Shown here piece after piece: positions 35,083 to 46,281 of a stretch of DNA of 64,000 nt. A program made the translations under genes and the position numbers. The stretch is from Diospyros lotus (taxonomy: Eukaryota > Streptophyta > Magnoliopsida > Ericales > Ebenaceae). The DNA lies in NCBI RefSeq assembly GCF_014633365.1, contig NC_068340.1, positions 23,291,879 through 23,355,878 of the forward strand. The letters run 5' to 3'. The notes beneath the pieces are model-generated. The model worked only from the letters and a program-made list of their open reading frames with translations. It had not been told where the DNA came from and did not search any database. The number at the start of each line of letters is the position of its first letter. Position 1 is the first letter of the stretch.

Positions 35083-37082
35083 AAGCATGAAACCTTCATA
35101 AGGCTTACAAAGCTATTCTCTAATGCTTTCATGACACAGGTTATATATGAAAACTTATTATATTTATATGGAGATTTCATTATATATGAAAACAAGCTTT
35201 TAGAGAACTTTCTAGAAATTTGAGTATTTGAGTTATATATGGAAAGTTCAGAAAGTGTTCTTGGAATGGAAAGTCTAGAAGATATATATATATATATATA
35301 TGGAATTCTTGTTCATATATGGAAAATTCAAAAGAGATATGTGGAAGTTTTTGAGGAGATTGGAGTAGTTCACTATATAGAGTTGACATATATGTAAATT
35401 GGCAACATGGCATTGTTAACGTGGCATTTTGATGACATGGCAGCTACCTGGAGCACACTCACTAGTCCATATCAAGGCAACATCATCTCGTTGGTCTAAA
35501 TATGGTAAGAGAAGCATGGAATCAATTTAAAGGTTCCTAAAAGCTCTTATTCTTAGCTAAATATGGAAGATTTTTTTTTTAACTGCATTCAAATTGAGAA
35601 GACAAAGATTCAGCCATATTGTACAATATTAATGGAGGGAATTAAGGTTTGAGAGTTAAACCTTGATAGATATTACTTTCTTTTATTGTTTATTCTCTCT
35701 CATTAAAAGGATATGGAGACTCAAATCATGGAATCAGGTATCTTACTCATTATGGCTGAATTTCTCATCATTATGGGAGAATATTCAAAAGATATCTTAC
35801 ATATATTCAGCTACACAAATTGATTCTCTACTTGTTAACATTTTTAGTATGGAAACTTAATCAAGCAAGAGCTTTTGAAGTCATAATTGATATCTTCATT
35901 GTTGGACAAATTTGCTTCATTATTTGAGAATATTTGGCTGTATTTTACGCCATTTGGAGGTTTAAATTCAAAATTTAAATTAGTTATGCTTATTATGGAA
36001 GCTAAGGGGCCAATTGCACAATCAAAGGTGTTTGAAGATCAACTAGAAGTCAGAATTGATCATTTCGGGTTTATGGACGATTTTAAAAGAATTATGAAGG
36101 ATTTTGATGAAGTTTTAATCCTTAAAATCAGTCATGCATTATTGGAACTATTTGCTCATTCAAGGATGATTGGAGATCAACAAAAGTTAAAGGTCTTGAA
36201 GATTAATCAAGTTAGCTGATTAAGGAAGGTAAATCAAGAATTCAATATGAAGGGCTGAGATTAGGTTGAAGACTTGACACATGGAGGGTTGAGATTAAAC
36301 AAGGAAAGCCTACTCTAACATTATATAAAATGGTCTCTTGAAGGCTTTGGAACAACTTTTGGAAGCCCTATTATTTCTACATTCTTGGCCGAGATTCTCA
36401 TTCTCTCTAAAGTTTTTTTCTTCCTCTATCTTCTTGAGAGAAAACTAAGAGAGTTCTCTATAATTCATTATATTATTTTGAGAGAATCGTATTTCTCAAT
36501 CACTACTATTCTTGTATCTTGTAAAGAGCATACAAAATCCAAACTAGTGAGTGTGAGACTTCAGAAGTAGTTTGGTGGTGGTGAAGCCAAGTGAAGGCTT
36601 TGGTGGTTGTAACAAAGGTTGCATATAGTGGATTTGGTTGAAAATCCTAAGGAAGGAAATCCTCAGGTAGTGAATGTAAGCCATAAGGGCCTAACCACTA
36701 TACATCATTTTGTTCTTCTTCCCTTCACTCTTACTTATTCTTGCTTGATTATACTTGTTTGTTTTTGGTCTTGTGCTATTTGAAGTGGCCGAATCCTAAA
36801 GCTTACGTTATTAGTGGTTATTTCAATTATATTCTGATTTGCTTTAATTGATTATTCTTTGTACTCATTCAATATTCTACTTGGTTTATTTAAAGACATG
36901 TTATTGTGTGCATTAAAATCACTTGTTTTCACCAAGTTGTACTTTAAAGAGTATATTGGATCAAAGCACATACTAGCACAGTCGACAGATATCATATTAT
37001 CCATCTAGTATTTAAGTGCTCCCATACTCTCAACTACAATTTTGGTTTGTATTAAATTTGTTTTCTCATATATATATATATA
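35083..37082 (+). other. Continuation of second SIRE solo LTR
   Basis: Non-coding LTR sequence with a CTAACCACTATACATC block near 36690, comparable to the GAACCACTATA block of other SIRE LTRs, and a transcribed-leader-like region after it. Open frames such as 35887-36219 are not recognised and are probably chance. Confidence 0.65.
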
Positions 37083-37990
37083 TATGGGAGAGCATTCGGT
37101 TATAATCGACTGAACCGTCAACTTTTTTACCAACCAAACCAAACCGAGCATAGCCCACTAACTGAGCCAAACCGATCTGATAGGATACGCTAATCGAAAA
37201 ACCAAAATCGAGATAACCGATATAACTGAACTTCACTGAAACTTACTGAATGGACGAACATGATCGGAGGGAGAGAGATGCAGCTGGGGCGGTGTCGGCC
37301 TCTGCATCGGAAGGAAACGAAACGCCAGAGACAAAGATGAATGGCCGACCCTTATTCAGTTTGGCCCTTCGACGGACCGACGGGCGCGTGCGCGCGGGAG
37401 AGAGAGAGAGAGGACATCCGATGTCGTGAGCCTAAGAGGTTTGGACTCTTTTTTGAAATTCCAGAATGATGGAAATGCTAAGCAGCCTCGCAATTCCATA
37501 ATCATGGAATCAGGTATCTTACTCATTATGCCTCGCTTGCCTTCTCGCTAGAACACATCTGAAATCGCCATTAACTCCTCCTCACAACCATCACTACCAC
37601 TGCCACAACTTCAAATCGCCGAAGACATCTCTACAGTCCCAAACACCCACAAAAAAACACAATCCTATCTAAGGGAGAGAGAAGTTTGGGGGGGTTGGGG
37701 GTGGGGGGAACCAGAATGTCAAGGTCATGTGGGTGGGCGGGGGGGGAGAGTAAACTATGCGCGGCGTGAGGGAGAGAGAGAAGAAGTTTGTGTGTGTGTG
37801 AAGGAGGGGAAATCGCCTGGATGGCAGTGAAATTAAAACCATGGGTAGTAAAGTAAAGGAAAACAGTGGGCAGATGAATTCGGTTATTTCGGTTAACTAA
37901 AATATCCAAAAAAAATTATAAATATAACCGAACCGATTTTTAGCTACTTAATTAACCGAATCACAACCAAAAAAATGCACCCCCCTGTAT
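37083..37990. mobile_element. hAT-like non-autonomous element
   Basis: About 0.9 kb bounded by GGGAGAGCATTCGGTTATAAT on the left and, in reverse complement, CAGGGGGGTGCATTTTTTTGG with GATTCGGTTAA on the right. Such GTGCATTCGGTT ends are common in plant hAT elements. Both flanks are (AT)n runs, so the TSD (perhaps TATATATA) is ambiguous. The interior has purine- and G-rich runs (37390-37420, 37685-37800) and no transposase. Confidence 0.55.
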
Positions 37991-38071
37991 ATATATACAT
38001 GCATAAGTTTTGCATTAAAGTTTTAAAAATGTGTCAATTCACCCCCTTCTTGACTAGGTTAGAACGCAACA

Positions 38072-38184
38072 CAAATGTTTTTAGTTAGGGGGAGTTTATT
38101 CTATACGATTAAGGGGGAGATCATAATATATTTTTTATCCCTCAAAATAAATCATATTTTTGTCATCATAAAAAATGGGGAGAA
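38072..38184 (+). other. SIRE 3' untranslated end and polypurine tract
   Basis: Three purine runs are present (TTAGGGGGAG, AAGGGGGAG, AAAAAATGGGGAGAA). The last, at 38170-38184, lies directly before the LTR and should be the PPT of the host SIRE. Confidence 0.7.
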
Positions 38185-38905
38185 TATTGAGCCAACTTAG
38201 TGTATCTAACTTTATTTTGGTGTTTTGATGAATTACAAAAACGCTCAATTGTTGAATATGCAAATTAAGGCCCCTAAATGTTTCTCAAAATATTTTGTAT
38301 ATATTTAGTATTATCAAAAATTAATGTCTTTATTAAGTTCATCTTGCAAGGAGTTTTTAAATAAGTTAAAAATTATTTTTTAAAAAATTGGACCAATAAG
38401 TCAACTTAATCGTAGATAAGTCGACTTGGTAGAGAACATGTTTTATGCAAGTTTTAGCTAAGTCGACTCGACAGAGAAGCATTTTTAGCTAAGTCAACTT
38501 AATTGAAAATAAGTTGACTTATTGTAGAATAAGTCGACTTAGACCCAAAAATAAATCAACTCGCCGTGGGGCTAAGTTGACTTAATTTGTTCTGCGGCCA
38601 AAATTTTTTTAAACGTTATGTAGGTCTCCCTAGCCCCAATAAATACATAATATGCACGTCAAGGAAAGCACTTATGCTGTTCTAAAATCTCAAAGCAACT
38701 AGAAGAACTCTCTCTCAAAGATCTATCGCTTCTCAAGGCTTACGCTTTTGATTCCGTATCAAACGAAGAGCCTACCACTGTTGGAGATTGAAGTGTTGAA
38801 TATTCATCTCTTTGACTTCGTTTGATCTCAGGGTATATTTATCATATTTAATATTGTTCTATAACTACTAATATTCATTGATTGTTTAGAGTCCAAGTGT
38901 GGACA
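38185..38905 (+). repeat. SIRE 3' LTR, 5' part only
   Basis: The LTR begins TATTGAGCC (expected TGTTGAGCC) after the PPT and continues with TTTTGATGAATTAC, the typical SIRE U3 start. Several GTCGACTT palindromes lie at 38395-38590. Recognisable LTR sequence fades after AGTCCAAGTGTGGAC near 38905. The right part is missing or replaced. Confidence 0.7.
38395..38590. repeat. AAGTCGACTT motif cluster in SIRE U3
   Basis: At least nine matches to AAGT(C/T)(G/A)ACTT(A/G) or its variants in about 200 bp, several separated by 30-40 bp. Confidence 0.8.
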
Positions 38906-38930
38906 ATCAATATAATGAAATAACACTTAC

Positions 38931-41330
38931 GTGATCAACTGTCCACCAAAGGATATTATCGTTAATTTACCCGATGAAAAAACCTTCCCATTCTTCCAGG
39001 ACAATCACCTTAGGAGGGTCGAAACTCCTCCCAGCTCTCTTGTATGTCTGACTCCAAAATTTTTGCATATAAGCTTGGAAGAAAAAATGTTTTATATTAA
39101 TCACGGACGAAATAGAGATACAATAAAAAAGAAGTAATCTAAGATGTGTTCAACACTCACAAAAAGCGAAGTCAACATGACTGCGTAGTTTGTATCATAT
39201 CGAGGATGAAACTGGGTATCCCTTTTCCATTTAAGGCGACACATATAACTATAAATGTTATGCCTCTCCAAGCATTTGGTCTCGTCCTCTATACATCGGA
39301 GGTCACTCGATAATATATGGACAATGTAACCAATGTCAAGCCTACAATAACAAAGACTTATTATAAGGGTGAGAATGTATTACAAGTGTAAATAGAATTA
39401 TAAAAATGGTACTAGTTATTTATACTTATCCAAATTCTTCTTGGGAGCATATGTACTCAATGTAACCCTCAAGGGGGTTAGGATCATCGTCCCTCACTTG
39501 CTCCGGGTGATGCTCTGCTACTTCATCTACTATTCGCATCACCCCAACTTCTACATTGTCTGATCGAGGAACATCATCAAATGTCTCCTTAGCTCTTAAC
39601 AACGACACTGTCTCCAAGTCTATTATTGGTGGCACCATCTCCACGTCTATCCCATCTGTCGTGACATCATTTTTTCTCTTTTTCTATCGAGAGTGTAAGG
39701 TGGCCGACGAAATTGTGATAATAATCGGTCTCACACAGCTCGTCAGCCAACCATAACCACTTCCTCCTGTAACTGTATAAAAACTAACCATTACAAAATG
39801 GTTGTATTTCATAATTATATTTAAAAGTATAAAAGTGAATTTGGAGCTTACTCTAGATAGAGATGTCTGGTCCTCCTCATTATGATAATCGGGATCTATC
39901 TAATCACCACCTCGGTGCTGATCATCACCATCTCACTACTAATCATCACCATCATTACCATGATTTGGGGAATCAGGAATAGCCAAGACGAGTAGATGAG
40001 TAAACAATACTTCTTGCCTCCTCTCTACTCGTCTCAACCGTGTGCTGATTTGATTAATTTCTCTATTCATCCTCTGCAACAACTCCAACGATAGAGTCAA
40101 CATCTTAGTGATTTGCAAAAGGAAAAAAAATAAAAATAAAAAATAATTACAAACAAATGATTACTCTTCGTACAAATTATAATAATCATACCCCAGCCTC
40201 ATTCTATCCACGGTGCGTACTTTGAGAGAGTCTTACCTCATGTCTAAACTTTAACCTCTTCTTTCTATGTATAAACTCCTACTCATCCTCATCCCACCCT
40301 TCTTGCCTGCATCCTCATCCTTTTCCATCCTACTTGCCTCCTCTTCATCCATACCATCCCTGCCTCCACCCTTATTCTCATCATCGTCACCCTCTTCACC
40401 TCCATGTCTATGGACGTCGACTCCAACCTAGTGCAAAGGGTTAAAGGACATCCAAAAATTTGTCCCGCTCTACACTGGTGGACTTGAGCATCGTACTCGA
40501 TTCTCATGGCTATAAAATTGTATTATTTAGATAGATATTATATAAAAAAAATAAATGAAATTAGGTTAGGTAACACACTTACATTCATAAGGTATTCATC
40601 GCAATTTACTTTTTGTGGCCTTTTTTTAAACAACCAATTCCTACACCTGAGAATCGTGACTGGGTCAAATAATCTTATAACTCATTTATTCTCAACCCAT
40701 GAGAAAATATCGATCAACCACCATTGTAGAGAGCAAAAAGTTTTATAATAAAAATAAAACAAACGTTTAGTTAGTACAAACAAATCATGTACAACAATAT
40801 AATGTAATACAATACGGAGAGAATATATGTTATAGTATTGTACCTAAAACATCCAAACAAAATCATAAGGTTGACTTTCTTTCCAACCTCAATAGTCAGC
40901 TTCCCATCGCTAGTAGCTGGACGGAGGTAATGTAAACTTTGACTATAGGTGTACATACCCCAAGGGAATGCCTCAAATGCTTGTAAGTCCTCAATCATAG
41001 TCTACAAGAAATCCTCCACATTTGTGCACTCATCATGGCCCAGTAATATCATGTTGATGACAGTAATGTAACCCATCTTGAAGACCTCCTTTACGTTTAG
41101 ATCATGTTTGCTACTGAGTAGTACTGCTATGTCTTCCCTAAACACCATCTGTTGCTATGGTGGGAATAGTCGCACCTATAAACTATTCGACCCAACGGGC
41201 CTTACTTCAAATCTTTCTTTATCAATCAGGCCAAATTGGAGTCTAGTTATTAGGATAAATTCTTGCTTCTCATACCTATATGGCATGCCACTAATCTCAA
41301 ATCACATTTTATCGTGGTGAGCACCAGCAA
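38931..41330 (-). pseudogene. Degenerate MULE-type coding remnant with DUF1985-like region
   Basis: Minus-strand coding is visible in several broken frames. At about 41305-40900 it reads EISGMPYRYEKQEFILITRL, then MGYITVINMILLGHDE and MIEDLQAFEAFPWGMYTYS. These fit the DUF1985 pattern found with Ulp1-protease MULEs (EFxLITGLxFG, then VDDLxAFNxYPWG). Downstream lie an acidic stretch (39426-39644) and a coiled-coil-like stretch near 40000. No protease catalytic motif was found and no element ends were located. The family is recognised from motif pattern only. Confidence 0.45.
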
Positions 41331-42065
41331 ATGTCACTTCCTTAACTAGAACTTGATAGATTAATTGGGAGTGCAGTCAAATGTAAGGACATATGGATAT
41401 GCAAGAAATGTCTTAGTAGGCCTTGCATGAATATATTTAACATCTTATTATGGTGGAGAGTCTCATGAACCGAGGTGATTGATCCCATTATGAGTATTAC
41501 CTTGCGTTCCAAGCAGGACTACCCGATGATCATGAACATAAGTAAATTACCTCTACTGATCATCCATCTGTAGAAAAAAGAAAAAATAATACAAAAACAA
41601 CAACTGGATTAGGAATGAGAAGTATCGAATTTTCAATAGCCTAAAGACACATAAAACCCCAACAAAACCCGAATTTCGGACATTGATTCATAATAATTCA
41701 AATTTAAGATCTTTTTTGGACTTGTAAATTTTTATGTTACTTAAATTAATTAATGAAATTAATAATAATATTGTCACTAAACCTAATCTTATGAATATAA
41801 TTTATTGTTATTTAAAAAAAATATTATGCGTATTTAATGAAGGATGAAATCGGGTTTCATAAACTCGAAACATTGTGAAACCCAAAATCATCTACAAATG
41901 CTCAAATTTTATCCTAAACTTAATTTTTAGCTCTAAATCACATCCCAAACTATATGTAAATGGAAAATCTAATCTTACCTCATTATCAGTGGTAATTGGT
42001 TAATGGTCATGACAGTCGTATAACGGTTGGTGGTGACACAATGGTCGGCAGCATTTGGGTTTTAT
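41331..42065. other. Unassigned AT-rich spacer
   Basis: No ORF, repeat end or RNA gene is recognisable. It may be a leader of the MULE-type remnant or flanking genomic DNA before the hAT element. Confidence 0.4.
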
Positions 42066-42257
42066 TAGGGCAAACCCTAAAATTTTAGGGGCTCTAAGCG
42101 AAATTTTATATGAGATCCTCTACATTTAAAAATAAAATTACATGTAACGAATACGAATAAATTTTTTTATTATATAAAAATATTCAAAGTTATCACAATA
42201 ATAGTTTAAAATTCATAATATTTCACTTTAAATTTACTCTTCTAGCATTTTTAGAAT
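42066..42257 (-). pseudogene. hAT element: transposase C-terminal codons and 3' end
   Basis: On the minus strand KNARRVNLK followed by TGA (42223-42225) is the end of a ZMYM/DUF4371-type hAT transposase whose body lies at 57706-59546. The Tat retrotransposon separates them. Beyond the stop the sequence is AT-rich and ends in a self-complementary AGGGCAAACCCTAAAATTTTAGGGG region near 42077, the probable terminal repeat. Confidence 0.65.
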
Positions 42258-42990
42258 TGTTGTTTCCAAAATACAACAATTAGAATTTTTAGGAGTGGGA
42301 TGTATGTGGATGTTGACAGTCTTGGGATACGATCAAAGCTCGGTCACAGAATTTGGGTAGGCTTTTAAAGAGATGCTTCTGAAGTGACACTTTCGTTGGG
42401 TTCCTTCTGAAATGGTTCTCCTGAAGGGTTTCTTCTGAAGGAAAGTTTCAGGCAGGTGAGATTCTTGTGATGGGGAATGCTTTCGAAGGGTCGCTTCCGT
42501 TGGATTCCTTCCAAAGGGTTCTTTCGGGTGGACGATGGTCTTTTCACACGAGTATGGCGATCTGGGGGCTTTCGAATGAGCTTTTCTTCTGAAAGGATAG
42601 GTGTGGCACTTCTCGAAGAGGCTGTGAACAATGAACAAGGGTTAGAAGGCTTCTGGGATTCTCCTCCCTCGAAGACCCTCCGATACTTAAATCAGTAACG
42701 GAAGGAAAAGAATCTTACGGAAAGGAAAATAGGCTAAATTTCATAAGGATAATGAAAGTGGTATACCGATCTCTGGATCCCCTTTCTGTGAACTATAACT
42801 GGGCTTTTATAGGGCTCGAGCTTTGAGGACACGTGCCATTTTTGAAGGCCCATTTCGAAGGATTCTTCCGAAGGACACTCCAGAGGGGGGCTTCTCCTTC
42901 CGAAGCATCCTTCCAAAAGATCCTTCCAAGCAGCTTCACACCTTCCCTGTAATGCTTGGTCATCTTCCTTCCGATTATTAGGGTACAACA
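42258..42990 (-). repeat. Tat 3' LTR
   Basis: A 733-bp copy of the LTR at 56880-57705, which is 93 bp longer because of extra TTCCGAAGG-type blocks near 57030-57190. Both contain many TTC(C/T)GAAGG repeats. A PPT follows at 42991-43006. The overlapping ORFs are not genes. Confidence 0.88.
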
Positions 42991-43006
42991 ATTGTCCCCT
43001 ATTCTT
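42991..43006 (-). other. Tat polypurine tract
   Basis: On the minus strand AAGAATAGGGGACAAT directly precedes the LTR start TGTTGTACCC. Confidence 0.65.
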
Positions 43007-43408
43007 TGTTTCGTTCTTTTTAGGTACAAAATGAAAAGTATTTTCTAAGGACATAAAACCAAGAATTGGAGATAGTTTTTTTCGAAAGGTCATTTCGAAG
43101 GAAATCCTCATTGTCTTCTGCCATTTCTTTCCGAAGGAACCCCTTCCAAAAGATTAATTGTAATCTAGGTAACTGCATTCTTCTCGAAGCGTCAGTAGTG
43201 TTAGAACCGTTTCTTCCTTCCAAAGTAAAATATTCTTTAGAGTTGTGTAATTTCCTTTCGAAGCTTTTGCACAGAATCGCGTAGTGTCCTTTCGAAGGAG
43301 AATCTTTACCAAAGATAATCCTTCCGAAGGGATTTCATTTCTTAAGCAAAAATTTCTTGACTCTTTCAGCATCTTTTTTCCTTTTTTTCCTTCCTTCCAC
43401 TTACTACT
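43007..43408. repeat. TTCCGAAGG-rich spacer between LTR and antisense ORF
   Basis: Non-coding sequence with about ten TTCGAAGG or TTCCGAAGG blocks in both orientations, continuing the motif so common in the LTR. It would serve as the upstream region of the + strand ORF that starts at 43409. Confidence 0.6.
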
Positions 43409-45159
43409 ATGGCTAGTGGAAAAATATATCATCATGAAGTCGATTCCCACAGGGTCGATCACTTCTTCCTGAAAGGTAAATGCTCTTGTATGACCGAGAA
43501 CGACATGGACCTCATCTGCCAAAATTATAACATCCCTTAGGATTACCGTACTAGGCTACCTCGTCCTGAAGAAAATTATGCGGTTGATATAGAAGAAGGG
43601 TGGATGAGCATCCACGAGGCTATTTTTCACGTTGGTTTCCACCTTCCTCTCCATAACTTCGGTCTTAGGTTCCTTTGTCTTAATGGGTTAGCTCCGGGCC
43701 AATTACATCCCAACGATTGGGCCCAATTAGTTGGTTTTTTTTCATTTGTTGTGAGAATGATATTGACCACACCGTAGACTGTCTTTATTGTGTCTTCCAT
43801 TTACGTCTGGTTAAGGAACGTTACCATATGTACACCTTACAACAGGCCTGAGAAGATCGTATCTTTTACGACTCCCCTCCCAGAGAGGCTTCATTCGACT
43901 TCCGGTGGTTTTTGGTCAAACCCTCAAACGGTGTGTGGAACGCTCCGCACGAGTGGCGCTCTGACCCTAAGAAAGTAGCGAAGCCGAGATTGAGTATGTC
44001 CATTTTCGAGCTTAGGGAACGATACGAGGATAGTCATCGTGTTATTACTCAAGGTGGTCCTAAACATCTCATGGAACTCTTGATCGTGGATAGATTAATA
44101 AGGGTGGGCTGGATCTTGGAGCGTGGTGAATCATCTCATCGTGGGGTGCCCAGGGCACTATGTCTAGATCCTCCAATTAACCCAACACCTGTTGTCATGG
44201 CGAGAGAAGGAGGCATCCCTCTTTAGGAGCATCCTTCTCCTAAGGGTGTGGACCCCCTAGCTACATGCAATCCTTCCTTCTTTGGCTAGCCTTACTTTGT
44301 TTGAATTTTTGGGTTCAAGTTATTTTCTAGTATCTAACCACATCGTGTCTTCTTCTTAATGTCATGCATCACTTAAGGAGGTCTGGTCATCGAAGGGTCA
44401 CCCTCGAAGCTTCTCCAACTGAAGTGCCGCCCCCCTTGACCCCTAAGACGGGACCCCCTATCTTGATGCTCAGAATGCTGAACAAGGCTAGGGTGTCGGA
44501 GAGACCTCAGCTCCTCTGCGCCATGGCCACCGACAGAAGAAGAGGAGTCACCGCCAAGAGGTGGAGTGGACCATGCAACTTTTCAGCCTACCGATGATCT
44601 CCATCCTCATGACCTGCCAACAGAGCCTTTTCCCGACTTTCTTGTAGCTTCTGGAGTTGACCCAGTGCTCTCTTTTCCATTTGAGATGGACTTATCAGCA
44701 ACTATGAGAAGCCCCTCACCCCGTACCTCATAATCCAGAAAGACACGAAGCGGGTTCAAGCTTTCGTGGTGGTGATGTTACCTTCTGTTTTGACCAAGCT
44801 GTCATTGATGCAATTCAGGCGGGTGGGTGGGAGGGGATTATATTGTCGTGCTATGATTAACCCTCAATGGGGGGGACTATCGAACTTTGCACATGGAGGA
44901 GGGGGTCGCTGTTAGAGGATTGGCCCCGATTTTGCCCCCATTACTGGCTCCGCATCAGGGGGCAATACAGTAAGACAACAACTATTGGGTCTGAAAGGAA
45001 CGTTTTGACATGCAACCCAGGATCTTGGACGCAGACACAATTGACATGCCTAGGGTTGGTGCTCGCATCCTCTACTCCTCCATCCTCCTGCGCCACGAAG
45101 GTAGGTACTTCCGAAATTCTTCGAAAGATAAGGATGAGTTTGAGCGTTACCTTGCGATC

Positions 45160-45220
45160 GTAAGTCCCCTTTGTTTTCCTCTCTCTCTCTTTTTAACCTT
45201 TGCAATTTCTTTTCTCACAG
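45160..45220 (+). other. Likely short intron in the antisense ORF
   Basis: GCGATC is followed by GTAAGT, a CT-rich tract and TTTCTCACAG. Removing the 61 bp joins RYLAI to GAQGAVVTNAMN. It is short for a plant intron but has strong sites and a pyrimidine tract. Confidence 0.65.
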
Positions 45221-45871
45221 GGTGCTCAAGGCGCAGTTGTGACCAACGCTATGAACTGCGTGCGCTTGGCTCATCAGGATGCACAAATTTATGATGTGAC
45301 GCAAAAGTCCTTCAAGTGGAAAGTTGACGAGCAAGTCCTGAATATAGTGATTCTCCATTTGGAATCGAACAAAGCCAGCCTTGAATCTCAGCTTTAAAAC
45401 CTCTCCATTAACCGCCAGGCAACAGAGGACGATGCTAGCAAATGGAAGGAGGATATGAAGGTTCGAAATCGGGCCTTCGAAGAAAATAAGTCTTCTCTGG
45501 CAAAGGCTTAAGGGGAGGTGTCACATGTAAAGAGTGACTTGGCTAGCGCTGAGGAGCGGGTGGCTTCGTCGCTTCAAACGGTTGCACGCACCAAGCTAGA
45601 GATGGAAGGGATGCGAGAGAGCTGGTGGCAAGAGATTGAGGAGGCAAGGAAAGATGCTGTGAAGCAGTATCGTCTTTCTAAGGATTGTTATTGCCGCAAG
45701 GACGACTATGCCAGCTACTTCTCAAAGTTCGTCTTTTACCTCGGCCGCAGCTTCTTGGAGTCTAGGCGTCCGAGGGATTCCTTCCCAAAGATGACTTTTG
45801 ATAATGCTATGTCTGCTTGAACACCTCCTAACTGGCGAAAGTATGAGCCGAACGATCTTAGGCCTGATGAG

Positions 45872-46053
45872 CTATGTTGCACAGAAACACCTCATAAGTG
45901 ACGTTTCCCCGTTTCTGAAACGTTTCGGAAACATTTCTTATTCCCGTTTCGAACTCTATTTATGCCTATTTTTTTAGAAAAATGTTCGTTTCCACGTTTC
46001 CGTTTCCTATCGGAAACGTTTCCCATTTCTGTTTCCGTTTCCGTGCAAGATAG
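45872..46053. mobile_element. 182-bp hAT-type MITE
   Basis: Terminal inverted repeats CTATGTTGCACAGAAAC and, at the other end in reverse complement, CTATCTTGCACGGAAAC flank a sequence rich in GTTTCCG/CGGAAAC. A perfect 8-bp TSD, CTGATGAG, lies at 45864-45871 and 46054-46061. It interrupts the antisense ORF of the Tat element. Confidence 0.9.
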
Positions 46054-46281
46054 CTGATGAGTGTATAAGACAAGCTCTAGAATATGACCTCAGGAACCTG
46101 CAAGGTCCCGGGAGTCCTTATGCCCTTGCGTTTGAGGAGGGTGAAGTTGGGGCTAGCATGACTAGCACTGCCTAGATGATCGAGAGAGGCCTGGAGATGG
46201 ATCTTACCACTGATGCTTTATAGAGTCTGCCCTCTGGAGAGGGTTCGAGTTATGCAGATCGTCCTCCAGTCGAATATTAGT

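Larger units (their letters stand above)
26362..38071 (+). mobile_element. Second SIRE-type solo LTR, split by two insertions
   Basis: The LTR starts TGTTGAGTGTAGATTTTGATG at 26362 and ends with the SIRE tail CAATTCACCCCCTTCTTGAC and then AACGCAACA at 38071. The flanks are CAAGT (26357-26361) and CAAAT (38072-38076), a TSD with one transition. Own pieces are 26362 to about 26440, 35083 to about 37082, and about 37991-38071, roughly 2.1 kb in all. An (AT)n run at 35287-35300 lies within it. Removing it reunites the 3' untranslated region of the host SIRE. Confidence 0.8.
2768..38905 (+). mobile_element. SIRE-type Ty1/copia element, host of the left nested block
   Basis: This is one degenerate SIRE-lineage retrotransposon, interrupted at least four times. 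Its own pieces run in + order: 5' LTR remnants (2768-3053, 11896-12088, 12339-12361), PBS, gag, protease, integrase, RT, RNase H, an envelope-like ORF, the polypurine region and a truncated 3' LTR (38185-38905). Removing the insertions rejoins the reading frames, most clearly across the CACTA element, where copia integrase/RT linker coding resumes after the TAA duplication. An extra ORF after pol and a long LTR with a GAACCACTATA block are typical of SIRE elements. That both LTR remnants belong to one element is an inference from order and sequence type. Confidence 0.75.
43409..46281 (+). pseudogene. Antisense ORF of the Tat element (putative gypsy-type transposon protein)
   Basis: A + strand gene, opposite to pol, starting MASGKIYHHEVDSHRVDHFF at 43409. 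The block EGWMSIHEAIFHVGFHLPLH followed by LNGLAPGQLHPNDW (43598-43720) matches the Pfam putative gypsy-type transposon family (PF04195) as I know it. Later parts include a Pro-rich section near 44400 and, from 45227, a long coiled coil (LASAEERVASSLQTVARTKL, then WWQEIEEARKDA). The end is VEY and TAG at 46279. A canonical 61-bp intron (45160-45220) removes a frame change. Early stops, a frameshift near 43780 and a MITE at 45872 make it a pseudogene. Antisense ORFs at this position are known in Tat elements; their function is unknown. Confidence 0.75.

Noticed and set aside
35887..36219. 110-codon ORF in the SIRE-type solo LTR
   Set aside because: No recognised motif, located within LTR sequence, and not repeated elsewhere in the window as a conserved protein.
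42333..43522. Several ORFs of 66-125 codons on the minus strand
   Set aside because: They fall in the Tat LTR and spacer, are driven by TTCCGAAGG repeats, and overlap the + strand antisense ORF start.
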